Shown one piece after another: positions 36,281-47,764 of a stretch of DNA of 64,000 bases. How positions within the stretch are numbered: the first letter of the stretch is position 1; each line of letters opens with the position of its first letter. Both the position numbers and the translations under genes were made by a program. The notes under the pieces are model-generated. The model was given only the letters and a program-made list of their open reading frames with translations, searched no databases and was not told where the DNA came from. Origin of the DNA: Tigriopus japonicus (lineage: Eukaryota > Arthropoda > Copepoda > Harpacticoida > Harpacticidae). The stretch spans positions 5,899,247 to 5,963,246 of the forward strand of contig CM021320.1 in the NCBI GenBank assembly GCA_010645155.1. The letters run 5' to 3'.

Positions 36281-36566
36281 AGAAGTCAATGAGTGTAATC
36301 GAAAGAGTTTAGCTGGAGATTCTGGGGCAAAAACGGCTAGGGATGGGTCAGAACTAGGTTCGGACATTTCATAGTCTTAGTTTGCTACGTGAGGAAAAAA
36401 TTCGTATTTCAATTGATTGTAAAAATGAAAAAAAGAAAACGAAGTTGGCTCATGAATTTTGATTAAGTTGTATGGAGGGTCAGTCTCGACTCTGACGCAT
36501 CCCTAGCCGTTTTGGCACCAGAATCCCCAGCTGAATTCATTTTATTACACTCATCCATTGTCTTTG
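36281..36566. mobile_element. Small foldback MITE, family with TTCAGCTRGGGATTCT arms, copy 1
   Basis: The left arm (from about 36285: TGAGTGTAATC...AGCTGGAGATTCTGGGGCAAAAACGG, given in parts) is repeated inverted at about 36490-36566. The same arm sequence (GGCTAGGGATG, CCTAGCTGAATT) occurs as an inverted pair at 49141-49412, so this is a two-copy family within the window. Non-coding. Confidence 0.6.
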
Positions 36567-38305
36567 ACTAAAACATACTCATCAATGCCTTGTCACCTAA
36601 TGAACATTTACAGTATTGACCATTTGCTTTTCTTCTGTTTTTTGGGTATTTTTACTCAGTTATTACTCCTTTTACTGTAAAAGGCTTTTACTGTAAAAGG
36701 CAATGATTGGCCGTCACATCTATGATTGCTCGACCCGGCACGGACTGTCTGTGACGTCATTCATCATGCGGGAAGCCGAAGTTCATGATTAAAGGAACCT
36801 TTTCTTCTAAGAAACACATCTAAACTATTTCGGTCATCTGATAGGGCAGTTTGGTTATTGAAAATCCTCAAGTCTGCTGCAAATGTGTCTAAGGTATTAA
36901 CCCGATATGCAAAAAGTGAATTTCAACTAGTGTGGAGGTTAAACAGGGGCCGATTAATGTCACACGATCGGGTGATTGACAACAAAATCTCAGTGATGTG
37001 AAATCTCGGCTTGCGCTAGTTTTTTCACGGGAGGTGGCAGGGTAGGGTTACCTCTTAGAGAATGGGTGCTTTGCTCTGGTATATGAGCAAACACGAATTT
37101 GAGGTTGATTTGCAACCCTGCTCAGAAGTCACGAAAGTCAGGGATGCCTTGCCTTTTGTCGCTTCTTAAAGAAAAAAAACCTGTTTATGAAGGCTGGTAG
37201 ACAGAGGGGAATATGATTTCACATAGGTAAATTGGCAACCCCATCACCAAGTCAAAGCACTATAAAATCAACAAAGAAGAAGTACTCTGGTTTGTTATTG
37301 AACTTCGTCAGAATCAGCTGACTGTTCAACAGAACGTTCTTGACCAATCACCTGCATGAACCATTGGGCAAGGTGTTTTAGCCTAGAACTGCCAGTATCT
37401 ATCTTAGTGTATCTATTTATAACTATTCAAGATGCTCAAAATCAAACTAGTTCAAGTGTTGCCAAATTGGTCCATGTTAAGGTCTTTTCAAAAAGTTCTA
37501 TACAACTTGCCCTTTTAACAACGATAAACTTCCGAGTCAAAAATGGCAGCACTCCCGAAATGTTCGAAACACATCACTAATTTCAATCTGTCCAATCTTT
37601 TAGGAGTCCCATCAATGTCACTGGATCAATACAAAAATAGTGTTAAGAAAACCTTGCTTGATCTGGATGACGCACCTGGTCTGGTACTCAGTGTCATCTG
37701 CCTCTTTTGTGCTTCTAGATATGCTTCTACTTTACTTCAAAACTACCTCAAGTTTGATGGAACTGATGGAAAAAACCAATCTTTCAATCTTTCTCACGCG
37801 AGGTTGCTAGCTTTAGGTTTGCCATCACCCCTCACATAGTATAACATCTTGCAAGATCAAGAAGCAAGTTCCTTCTACACAGCGCCCCTGAGACAAAGAC
37901 GAATAAAGCAAGGGGTGCCGCTTGCGCTCACCTTCAGAAGAAAGCCTTTTTCCTCATGGAATTCAACCGACAAATGATAGACGCTGAAGGCTAGTTGGCA
38001 GACCTAGTTGGGCAACCTATCGTGAATATGATTGAAGATTGGATTGTTTCCATCACTACTCAACAACCGACCGACTGTCGCAAAAAGCGTATCTTGGCCT
38101 GTATTCTCAATTTGTACATGACACTTGAAGTCCTACTTCAAATTAAAATATCTTCAAACACAATGTTATTAAATCAACACTATTTATTCCTTCAATGTCT
38201 TGTTTACTTTACGAGGTTCCATGATCCATGGCCAAGTCCATTGCCGTCAGTTGCATCTTGAAAAACACTTTGAAATGATAGTGTGGTATTGGCGCGGTAG
38301 GTGTG
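36567..38305. other. No gene firmly recognised; one orphan frame and a palindromic repeat
   Basis: Contains two adjacent copies of a CCTTTTACTGTAAAAGG palindrome (36668-36700) and a TATAAAA at about 37262. An ATG-started frame of 98 codons (37543-37839, beginning MAALPKCSKH) matches no family I know. Its intact ATG and moderate length keep it as a low-grade candidate only. Confidence 0.3.
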
Positions 38306-38313
38306 TCTATTGG

Positions 38314-39405
38314 CAGACCTGTTCAATTATCTTATCTAGATAAAAGATAAAAGATAGTTTATCTTTTATCTTTCTCTAGATACTTTTTTCGGGAAAGTAT
38401 CTTAAACTATCTTTATCTAGATACTTTTTTCGGGAAAGTATCTTAAACTATCTTTATCTAGATACTTTTTTCGGAAAACTATCTTGAAATATCTTTATCT
38501 AGATACTTTTTTTGCAAAACTATCTTGAACTATCTTTATCTAGATAATGTGTTCTCTCAATCTTTTGTGTTAAAGCATCCATTATGCATTGTTTAGTATG
38601 CATTATGCATTTTCCCAAAAAGTATCTAGATAAGATACTTTTCTTGATAATGCATAATGTCAAATTACTTGTGCATTATGGACATTAAAAGTGGATACAT
38701 TATGCATGTTGAGACTTAAGAGTGGACACATTATGCACATTGAGTGAGGAATCTGAGGATGCATTCATTATCCACTTTGAGGAAGGGTGCATAATGCATC
38801 CACTCTCAGTGTGCATAATGCGTCCACTCTCAAGTCTTAACATGTATTGGGTCCTTTAAGGAGCAGCTGACTGGGAGGTCACAGTACATAAGACTGGGAG
38901 GTCACCTTAGTAATACAGCTCCAGAAATTGCACCCTGACACAAACATGTGACCCATTTTCGAGCTTCTAAAGGTATATTGGACACATTAGAACAGAAATT
39001 TTGTGCATCAAAGCTCAAAGGTTGCACGTGATTTCCATTTCACTGGTTGCGCTTGAAGGACTCATCCACTTTCAATGTGCATTGTGCACAAATAATTTGA
39101 CATCATGCATAATGAAGAAAAGTATCTAGAAGTATCTTATAAAGATACGTTTTGTGAAAAGTATCTTGAAGTTTCTTATCTAGATAGTTTTTCGGGAAAG
39201 TATCTTAAAGTATCTTTATCTAGATACTTTTTTCGGGAAAATATCTTAAAGTATCTTTATCTAGATACTTTTTCAGGAAAGTATCTTAAAGTATCTTTAT
39301 CTAGATTCTTTTTCAGGAAAGTATCTTAAACTATCTTTATCTAGATACTTTGCGGAAAATACTATCTTATCTAGATACTTTTTCAAAGTATCTTGAACAG
39401 GTCTG
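38314..39405. mobile_element. Non-autonomous hAT element with 8-bp target duplication and internal arrays
   Basis: Termini are CAGACCTGTTCAA and its exact inverted copy. The element is flanked on both sides by TCTATTGG (38306-38313 and 39406-39413), a perfect 8-bp target-site duplication characteristic of hAT transposition. The interior has two arrays of about 41-bp units built on TATCTAGATACTTTTT...GAAAGTATC, one beside each end and themselves partly palindromic. A central region rich in TGCATTATGCAT motifs holds an inserted or captured copy of the 2626-2843 repeat. No transposase. Confidence 0.88.
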
Positions 39406-39780
39406 TCTATTGGTGTGACAATGGGGCATTTGGATGATGAGGGATAGATTTGAAAGCGGAGTCGATGGTGTGGCGCCATTCAACACCCAAGCAGTAATTG
39501 TGTCCCGGGTGGTGTTAAGGGTCATTTGTCTCGACATCTCTTAAACGAGTATTTGGATGTCTCCGATCTCATTGGAAGATGATAGCGTCGCTGTTTATTT
39601 TCTACGAGAGTTCCGGCTTTAAGTTAGTCTTGATTAAGCTGGACTTGAAAGTCGCCGAGAATGCGACTTCCAATTCAATCTTGAACGAGTCCGACTTTGG
39701 TACTTGAGGTTGAACTTAAAGTTCGGAATAAGAATACGGGCCCTGGTTGCATCTTCCCTTCAAATAACAAAAACAAAACA

Positions 39781-41421
39781 TAGTCAGGCGCAAAAGTATT
39801 CGTAACCTCGAAAATTTTATTGATTTTTAAATGATACTCGATTTTTGAAAAATACATTTAACAACCATTTTGCTCCTTAGTTATTCTTTTATCATTTAAA
39901 AGTTATGATACTTTTCTTTTTAAAAAATTACAAGATTTTGGTTAAAAACTGCTCAGAACATGTTTTAGACCAAGAGCAAAAGTATTCGTAACATTTTGTC
40001 AATAGTTTATTGAATGCCCTTTTTGCTGAATTACACTTAAGAGACGTTTTTTATAATCATTTACAAGATTTTTACATACATCTGAAGGAATGTTAGCCCA
40101 TTCTTCATAACAGATTTGCTCCAGTTCGTCAATTGTCTTTGGACGTCTTTGCACAGATACGGACTTTTAATTCTCTCCAAAGGTTTTCAATTGGATTAAG
40201 GTCCGGATTCATGGAGGGCCAGTCCAAGACCTTAATCCGATTGTCCTTCAACCATTTCTTGACCAAAATGCTGTTGTGCTTAGGGTCGTTGTCGTGCTGG
40301 AAGACGAACTGTTGACCAAGCCGAAGTTTCCGCGCTGAACTCTGGAGATTCTCAGCCAAGATATCCCGATAGTCTTCTTTTTTCATTGTCCCATGAATTC
40401 TCACGAGGTTACCGGTGCCTTTGGCGGAAAAGGAGCCCCATAACATGATCGATCCTCCACCGTACTTGACCGTAGGGATGGTGTTTTTTGGATACACCGC
40501 TTCTCCTTTACGTCGCCAAATCCTTTGAACATCGTTGTGACCAAAAAGCTCAACCTTTGTCTCATCTGACCAAAGAATCCTAGACCAAAAGTCACTGGTC
40601 TTGTCAAGGTACTTCTTGGCAAATTCCAAGTGAGCCTTCAAGTGTCTATCCTTGAGCAAGGGAGTCTTCCGTGGGCGACAAGACTTCAATCCTGCTTTGT
40701 GAAGTGAGCGAGCAACAGTAAACCTCAAGATGGACAATCCATTTTCACTGAGACTGTTCTGGATGTCCTTGACCGTTGTTCGAGGATTATTTGTGACCTC
40801 TCTGACAATCTTTCTCTCAAGTCTGGCTGACAGTTTCCTCGGACGACCGGATCTTGGGAGGTTCTCAACCGTTCCGTTCTTTTGTGCCTTCTTCACGACG
40901 TACTGAATCGTTGAAATCGGGATGTCCAGAAGCTTCGAAATGGCTCTGTAGCCCTTGCCTCCATGATGAAGACTTACTATCTTCAACTTCAAGTCCTTGT
41001 CGAGCTCCTTGACCTTGGTCATGATTGGCTGACTGTGAAGCAATTGTTCAATTCCGTAAAATTTATAAGATCCAAGAAAGATCTAGAAAATTTTGGAAAA
41101 AAGGAAACTAAATGACTTTTCTCCGGCTTTCCAGAATGTTCTACATCTTTCGATCATTTTTTTCTGATGAAAAATCTGTTTATAAACCTATTTTGTTAAC
41201 TTTTTTGCGCGTTACGAATACTTTTGCACTATCTAAAATTTTATTTTTAATAATTAAAAGTTAGTTTCAGACATTTTTATAAAACAATTGCGGGAAACTG
41301 GTATTATTCTTAATCGGAAAAAAATATTACATTCTTACAAACTTCTTAGCATGGTATTTAATTGGATAAAAAGGATTTTCTGGTTTTCTCGTCACGTTAC
41401 AAATACTTTTGCTCCTGACTG
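39781..41421 (-). mobile_element. Tc1-type transposon with IR/DR ends
   Basis: About 1.64 kb bounded by inverted GTCAGGMGCAAAAGTATTYGTAAC ends (39782-39806 and 41396-41419). A second copy of the core AGCAAAAGTATTCGTAAC lies about 190 bp inside each end (near 39975-39992 and 41211-41228). Paired direct repeats in each inverted terminus are the IR/DR organisation known from Sleeping Beauty-like and other Tc1 elements. It encodes one transposase on the minus strand, nearly intact. Confidence 0.85.
39999..41043 (-). pseudogene. Tc1 transposase, one frameshift near the C-terminus
   Basis: A 304-codon frame (41043-40129) contains the paired helix-turn-helix domain (LKIVSLHHGGKGYRAISKLL, SGRPRKL) and the DDE domain: WSDET (first Asp), FQHDNDPKH (second Asp), and NPIENLWRELK with the Glu 34 residues on, so the DD34E triad is complete. 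The frame then ends early, after RICAKTSKDN. The expected last 50 or so residues of the family continue in another frame down to a stop at 39999-40001. That implies a single-base indel near 40145-40165. It is probably inactive but recent. Confidence 0.88.
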
Positions 41422-41732
41422 TAACACAAGAACACTTAAATATATTCATCAGATTCTGGATAAGCTATTGCTTGTTTTTACCATGACCTGATCACGACAA
41501 ATGATTTTGAATTGTGAGGCAGGTGCCATTTTGAACACAAAGTGTGACATAATCACTAAGTGTTGGAGAACTACGTTTTTTATTGGCTTTTTTATTCATT
41601 ATCCGCTGGGGTGGTCGTATTATGCATGCCTCTGGGATTTTCGGCTTCTTGTAAGGGCAATTCTATAATCGATTTGGGTTGTTTTTGTTCTTATGGTATC
41701 TGTTGTCCTTGTGAAATGAACATGTGAAATAC

Positions 41733-41832
41733 ACCCAGGAACCGATCCGGATCCAAAAACCCAGGAACCGATCCAGATCCAAAAACCCAGGAACCGATCC
41801 GTATCCAAAACCCAGGAACCGATCCGTCTCCC
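41733..41832. repeat. Minisatellite, about 26-bp unit, four copies
   Basis: The unit ACCCAGGAACCGATCCGGAT followed by CCAAAA is repeated nearly four times, with changes at the third triplet position of the GGATCC core. No known function. Confidence 0.85.
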
Positions 41833-43515
41833 CGGATGGAAAACACGCTTATTGGCAAAATGGTTATACTTCTGGCCAGGTATCAATAATGGTATAAATC
41901 AAATGATACAAGCGTGCTCAAAGTGCCAAGAAATGAGATACAGCCAGCCATATGAACAGACTCATATATCAAAATTAGGTGAACACTTCTGGAGAAAAGA
42001 TGATAAATTACAATGTGAGACGTAATGACTTTCAAAAGTACACCATTTTGTGTTGTTGCTTGTCATTTACGTGCGTTTATTTTCTATGTATACAAGGTCA
42101 CACACCTTATCTGATTTAATTTTAGCTTCAAACAACTTTGTCTGACAAAAAATTCTCAGCATAAGACTTGCTCACAAGAAATAAATCTTCACTTCAATAT
42201 TTTACATAAATCCAAAAATCGTACATTCAAACGAGTTGGAAGCAAGTCTACCTCTAGTCTGGTTATCCTTTGTACAAGCAAAACACTTGTAGGCTTTCCA
42301 TTTTGTGTTATCTTTAATGGGAGCAGGTCTGATGCAAAAATTTCTTGACCCGGTCAAACTTGTAAATATTTTGACGTTCAACAATACCCTGTTTTAGTGA
42401 GAAGATTTATTAACATTGTTCTGTGTTTAAAACGGCATCTAAAGTAAAAGAGTTTACTCGACTCGAGTCTACTCGATTACTTTTTTGATTATTCGAACGG
42501 ACGCAACTTTAAACCTAACGCAACATTAGTAAAATTACTCACGCAACTAAAGGGTTCCGTTTTCTGCCGCCAGTCGAAAAAATTCGTGTGTCGGAAAAAC
42601 TGTTTGATAATCTGCCAGAAGAATTGGGTAAAGGCTTAATTTAAATAAAGCCTTTAGAATTGGGGTGTGGGGGAGCATCAACCCGCTAATCTAAGCACCT
42701 AAAGCTTCACGTTAAAGCCACTTGTCTTAGGAGACTTAACGCGTCTTTCCCATGAGCTTTTTCACAGGGACGCCACGCTCAAAAACACCCAAAAAATGTT
42801 CAGAAATTTGAAATTTTGGCATTTTTGGAAAAAAATGAAAGTTGCTCTTTATATTCAAAATTTCTTGGCATCAAAAATAATTGTGGTTTTCTTGAATATA
42901 AAAATAGGCTGCCAAGTGGCAACTTTTCCTAATAATAGTCTCGAGCACTCTTTGCCAACTGGCAACGCTGCATACAAGTAACACAACGGACAACTACGGA
43001 AACACGCCGTGTCCACAGATCATATAATGACTAGATGTCGCATTGGCCCGTTCCGTCGGCGAGAGAAAAGTGACACCACTTGGCCCAGCTGCGCTAGCTT
43101 CAAAATCTCAGGGCGACGGCGTGCTCAGAAGTAACGACGCTCGCTCGCGTCGAGAACAAAATGCGTACGGTACGTTGAGTTTGTGAGATTGTTCAGGATT
43201 TGGCCACGCTGGCAAAATTTTGAAAAGTTCGAAATTCCCACCATTTTAGGGTGTAGTGTCATACACCAGCTGATGAAGCAAATTTGTCCACCTTTTTCTC
43301 ACACGAAGCGAGGTCTACCATTGTATGGTCTGTGGCCGTGTCCCTCTCCCTCAGTCCGCTCTGGTCCATTTGAGATCTGAGATCAAGGCATTACTACCCT
43401 CAGCCGCCCGCTCGCCCGCTCGCCCGCATCCGCATCCACCCAGTGTATACTTGGGTCTTGGAGGTGGGTGAGATCAATACTACATAGAGACATTGACAGA
43501 CGGAGAGATAGACTC
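41833..43515. promoter_or_regulatory. Region upstream of POP7
   Basis: No coding sequence recognised. The last 500 bp become GC- and CG-rich (for example around 43040-43160 and 43400-43440), unlike the AT-rich DNA before, which fits a TATA-less housekeeping promoter for POP7. No specific binding site is assigned. Confidence 0.35.
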
Positions 43516-45568
43516 ATGGGGGATGGCGGGCTTCCTCGTTCCACTGTGTTGTCGTCTTCTTCGGAATTGATCTCGCACGAAGTGGTCCGCCCACCTCGTT
43601 TGTCGTTGCCCGCCTCTTGGCCCCAACGACACCAAGACGTGTTCATCACGCCCCGCACCCAATTTCCCGCCCAAAAGCAGAGGTACGAAGATGCGCGCGT
43701 TGGAAACGTTATTCATACATCCATCGACGTAATCTGGCGGCCTGGGATGTACAATTCTTTGGCAGATCAAATATCAAAACAAATCAGTTGGTACTCTTAG
43801 GGCATAACCGCCAATCACATTTTTTTAAGTGTTTGGTGATTGGATTATGTAAGCAGCACGTAGCAAAATATGTGCGCGGGAATTAAAGGGTTGAAAATTG
43901 AGGCCAATCTGTGTTCTTAAGTATGTTTTTGGATAAAAACTCTGTAGAAAATAGGTATCTGAAAAGAATTTCTCGACCTTTCCCAAGGGACCGCTTCAAG
44001 GCGTTACCTTGCTTGAGAATGCTTATCCCAAAACTAAATCTATGAATGGCTTGACTTTGCATTAGTTGATTGAGCCAAAGTATCATAATCATAACACAGA
44101 GAAATATCGTATTACCAGCTTGTAAAAGCTAGGGATTGATGTTTCCTGTTCTTGAATAAAAAACCTAACATCGACTTGGCCTTGACAGGCAATTGAGACG
44201 AGGTCAATTTCTAACGCATTCAAGTGGTGCGGGCATATCCGCCGAAATACTCGTTAGCAGTTGTAGCGAGTTCTTTTCTACTACTATAGGCATATCAAAA
44301 CTCTAAATAAGTGCCTTTGTTAACTTTAAAAAATGCTTTTCGCGGTACTTCCAGACCTTGCCTTTGTTTTGGGTACCCAAAAGAGGCCCTGGATGGCATG
44401 GAAAAGATGTGAAGAGCCTGATACATATTTTCTTATCTCTCTAGGGTTCTGAACCTGTTAGCCCAAGGTCATACTGAGGTATATCTTCACGCTTTGGGCG
44501 CGGCTATTCCACGAGCCATTCATTTGGCCCTGAGTGTCCAAAGCCAAATTGGACCGACCTTAATTCAAGTCCGCACTCACACCGACACGGTCGAACTCAC
44601 GGGTACGATCAAACCATTCCATAAAATCACCTTTCAATCAGAGATAGGGATTGGTGTTATGTAGTGCTTTTAGATTTTCAAGACAAGCGGATTATATTTT
44701 CAAAAATCAATACTAACTGTTGAAATCTGTGCGTCCAGGATGAGGTCTCCTGTTTTTCTTTGGCGATCTGACCCACAGGATGATTTCAGATGGACAATTT
44801 TTCAGTAGCGTAGCATCCTATCTGACTGAACGTATTAGTATAACATGTGCGCCACAATATTTGAAAAAATCGGAGTGTTTCGTTTCAAACAAGAAAAAGC
44901 CCTCAAATACTAAGTGGGACCGAAAAAAATGCACTTGCTCCCAAACCAAGACAAAACTAGTTCAAGAGCTTCATTTTAGGAACGCCAAATGGGTTCGAAA
45001 TTGTTTGTAAATGAAATATGATCATGTCTATCAAAGCATGTATTTCTTTAACTCATTTTATTAGAATTAATATATAATATCCGTTGACCCATCAACCCGT
45101 CCAATTCCTAGACACCCTCGATGTAATCCCAACTGAAAAACCAAGAACATTGTCTGTCAACGTCAACGCTGTTCTAATACTAAGTTCTGAATTTAGAGTT
45201 CAGTAGACCCAAGTATTTTTAGATCAAGAGGCTTTCTTATATCCATATTTGGGTGAAAAACGTAAGATTCTTGAAAAGACGAAGATTTAATAGCCCTTAA
45301 GGTTAGAGCTTAGGACATTCCATTGGGTTTAGGAGACCCATGTTGTGATAGGTTGACCGTTCTTCACATGCAAACACGACACAGGTCCGTTCAACTAAAA
45401 TATGTGTTCTCATTTCAAGATGAGTTTGAGCCCATACGCGGTGATGCTTCTTCTACTGTCACTAAGACCCGACCCAATTCCGCCCTTCACGTGCGTTTGA
45501 GCTATTTGCCTCCGACCAGCCCGCCCAAAGTGAGTGTCCCGCCCCCCGCCCCATGTTCTTCCAATTGA
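43516..45568 (+). CDS. POP7: Ribonuclease P/MRP protein subunit POP7 (Rpp20), Alba-like fold
   Basis: Exons 43516-43682, 44445-44602 and 45420-45568 join in frame (phases 2 and 1) to give 157 aa. POP7/Rpp20 pairs with Rpp25 and binds the P3 arm of RNase P and RNase MRP RNA for tRNA and rRNA processing in the nucleus/nucleolus. Diagnostic segments: QDVFITPRTQFPAQ at the end of exon 1, VYLHALGAAIPRAIHLALSV in exon 2 (human YIHGLGLAINRAINIALQL), VELTDEFEP across the exon 2-3 junction, and NSALHVRL in exon 3. The C-terminal tail is Pro/Ser-rich and longer than in human. Its last 16 coding bases overlap the TMEM203 start. A donor-like GTGAGT at 45530-45535 could splice out this tail. Confidence 0.93.
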
Positions 45569-46024
45569 AAGAGATCCTCCGTTGGCTGGGCTTGACCGTT
45601 TGGGAGATCTTTGTCTTCTTGTTGGCCTTCCTCTTGTTCACGGTTCTGCTCACCTTGAAAGTCGAGTTCTCTTGGAGTCTCAATTATTGGATCGTGTTCT
45701 CGCCGTTATTTGTGTGCGACGCTTTCAACGCCTATTTCTGCGTCATTGTTCTCATTCGTATGTACATTGAGGTAAGATCAGGTGGGCTTGGAATATAGGA
45801 GGTGGATTGATGGGCTGTAATAGTGTGACTTTTTGCAGGCGTCTTATAAATCGGCATTGTTGCGAGCTTTGTGGAGTTTGTTCCTCATTTTGATGCTGTT
45901 CATCTTCAAGTACATGCTTTGTGTGAAGTTAACCTCCCCTGGAACTTACGAGTATTCTGAGGTTTTCACACCCGTGTTCATCCTGCTTCATTTGGTGATG
46001 GTCAAAGCCTGTCAATTACATTGA
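45553..46024 (+). CDS. TMEM203: TMEM203, four-pass ER membrane protein
   Basis: Exons 45553-45771 and 45839-46024 (67-nt intron, phase 0) give 134 aa against about 136 in human. It starts MFFQLKEILRWLGLTVWEIF. It shows four hydrophobic segments (roughly residues 14-33, 45-68, 77-98 and 108-130) and the family pattern of WLG..., V.S/F.F.CD near position 55 and a terminal KACQLH (human RACRVN). Known vertebrate TMEM203 sits in the ER/lysosome and affects calcium handling and STING signalling. The ATG lies inside the last POP7 exon in a different frame, 13 nt before the POP7 stop, so no promoter space separates the two genes. Confidence 0.92.
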
Positions 46025-46715
46025 TTTCTGAGGTAGGTGTGAGCGAGTTCACTTAAACAAACACAAAATGAGCAATAGGACAAAGAGGCTTTCATTTCTT
46101 TTCCTTGGTTCATGGATGAATTGCCAAACCCTATCAGTGAGTATTTTCACGTTTCCCCCCTTGTATCCCAAACCTCAAGAAGTACCGAGAATCAGATCAT
46201 CCGGGTACTTGTAGCATCAAAAGCTATATTGGAAATACTAGTAGCCTTTGTAAACAAGGAGGCTCTAGAATTAAAGACAAAACTGTTGGCATTTTGCATC
46301 ACATTTTCAAAAGAAAAAGTGCAATTTGGAGGCATCAAAACATCATCCCCCTAGTTGGCCCTGAAAAACTTCAACTTGAATTTGAGGTACAAAGTAACTT
46401 CAGGCATCGATGTCTTTTCTTCGATTTTTATGTACAAGGACGTACTGACATGAGAGAGTCCTAGTTGAGCTTAAAGTGTACTTGATATCGTGAAAATTGG
46501 CTTGAAAGAGATTATATGGGCCAAAACTAATGGCAAAATCATTATAGACTCAATGGCGAGCTTCTCTGGTTACTTGCTGAAGAAATGAAGCTTCCCAGTT
46601 TGTCTAAAGCATAAAGTAAGAACCGTTTTTTTACCTTTGTAGGATCTGAGCCTATTTATAATCAGGACACAAAAATTGGTGAGTACATAGAGAAATCATC
46701 GTAAGTTTTGGATAA

Positions 46716-46780
46716 ATGATATTTTATTTTTCACTCAAGCAACCAGAAATCACTGAATGTGATCGAAAAATCATATCTGA
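46716..46780 (+). ncRNA. C/D-box snoRNA-like copy 1
   Basis: C box ATGATAT at 46716, guide block TTCACTCAAGCAACC, D'-like CAGA, C'-like TGTGATC, and D box CTGA at 46777-46780. The D box ends 75 nt before the acceptor-proximal exon at 46855. Inner hairpin ATCAC...GTGAT. Confidence 0.7.
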
Positions 46781-46945
46781 TGATTGAACTTGTCCAAGTG
46801 ATAGTTCAATCCAATAAGAACTCTCTCTAAAATAACTTGGTTTTGTTATTTCAGAATCCAGCCTTCAGGGTCTCTCAGATCTTGAGAAAATTAACCTTGA
46901 CTTGTAAGTTTATTCATGTATAAATTGATATCTAGTTCAATATTC

Positions 46946-47011
46946 CTGATGTTCTATATTTTCACTCAAGCAACCAGAAATTACTTAGTGTGATTGAAGA
47001 ATCAAATCTGA
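46946..47011 (+). ncRNA. C/D-box snoRNA-like copy 2
   Basis: C box CTGATGT, the same 15-nt guide block, D' CAGA, C' TGTGATT, and D box CTGA at 47008-47011. The D box is about 79 nt from the next exon (47091). The inner stem keeps pairing through a T-G wobble (ATTAC/GTGAT). Confidence 0.7.
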
Positions 47012-47164
47012 TGAATGCTTCTTGTCCAACAATCAAAATGTTAAATCCATTGAAAGATAGCCAATTACAAGTTTTTTTTTCTTTCAATAGGAACATTCTT
47101 CAAGATCTGGATTCACTCATCTTGATTCGCTTGGTAAGTTCACATATATATATTTGTAGATTGA

Positions 47165-47229
47165 ATGATGTTCAAATCTTCACTCAAGCAACCAGAAATC
47201 ACTGAAAGTGATTGAAAAATCATGTCTGA
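47165..47229 (+). ncRNA. C/D-box snoRNA-like copy 3
   Basis: C box ATGATGT at 47165-47171, the same guide block, D' CAGA, C' AGTGATT, and D box CTGA at 47226-47229. This copy lies 161 nt before the next exon, further than the others. The inner AATCACT/AGTGATT stem is perfect. Confidence 0.7.
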
Positions 47230-47466
47230 TAAATGAAATAAAAATAATCCTTGTTCAAGTTGTCATATAATTCTCTCAAATCCTGGATACATTTTTGTAT
47301 GATTGGTAAGATGGTTAATGAAGTATTTTTTAAACCGTTGCATGATGCTCAATTTTGTCTCTGATTTGACTTGTTCTTTCTTTCTTTCAGAATCCCTCAA
47401 CAGATCTTTAGGAACTCAACTTTCTTTGGTAAGTTTTTATAACAGAAAGCTATATTTTTAAGTTCA

Positions 47467-47531
47467 ATGATGTTCCACTTTTCACTCAAGCAACCAGAAA
47501 TCACTAAATGTGATCGAAAAATCACATCTGA
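47467..47531 (+). ncRNA. C/D-box snoRNA-like copy 4
   Basis: C box ATGATGT at 47467-47473, the same guide block, D' CAGA, C' TGTGATC, and D box CTGA at 47528-47531. The D box is 81 nt from the next exon (47613). TTCA before the C box can pair with TGAA after the D box. Confidence 0.72.
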
Positions 47532-47700
47532 TGATGATGAATGCTTCTTCTTCTTTACCAAATTAACGGATGAATCCACTTGAATAAAATCTCGGACATG
47601 TCTATTTTTCAGATAACATCGTTTGCTTTCTCTCAGAGCTTGGCAACTCTAAATTGATTGGTGAGTTCAATCATGAATTAATTTGTAATGTTTGCAAGCA

Positions 47701-47764
47701 ATGATGTTTATTTTTCACTCAAGCAACCAGAAATCACTTCTCGTGATTGAAAACTTTTTGCTGA
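47701..47764 (+). ncRNA. C/D-box snoRNA-like copy 5
   Basis: C box ATGATGT at 47701-47707, the same guide block, D' CAGA, C' CGTGATT, and D box CTGA at 47761-47764. The D box is 77 nt from the next exon (47842). The loop between D' and C' differs (TTCTC), yet the AATCAC/GTGATT stem is kept. Confidence 0.72.

Noticed and set aside
37543..37839. 98-codon ATG-started frame as a gene
   Set aside because: No family resemblance, no clear splice partners, and it sits in TE-rich DNA. Mentioned only as an orphan within the region entry.
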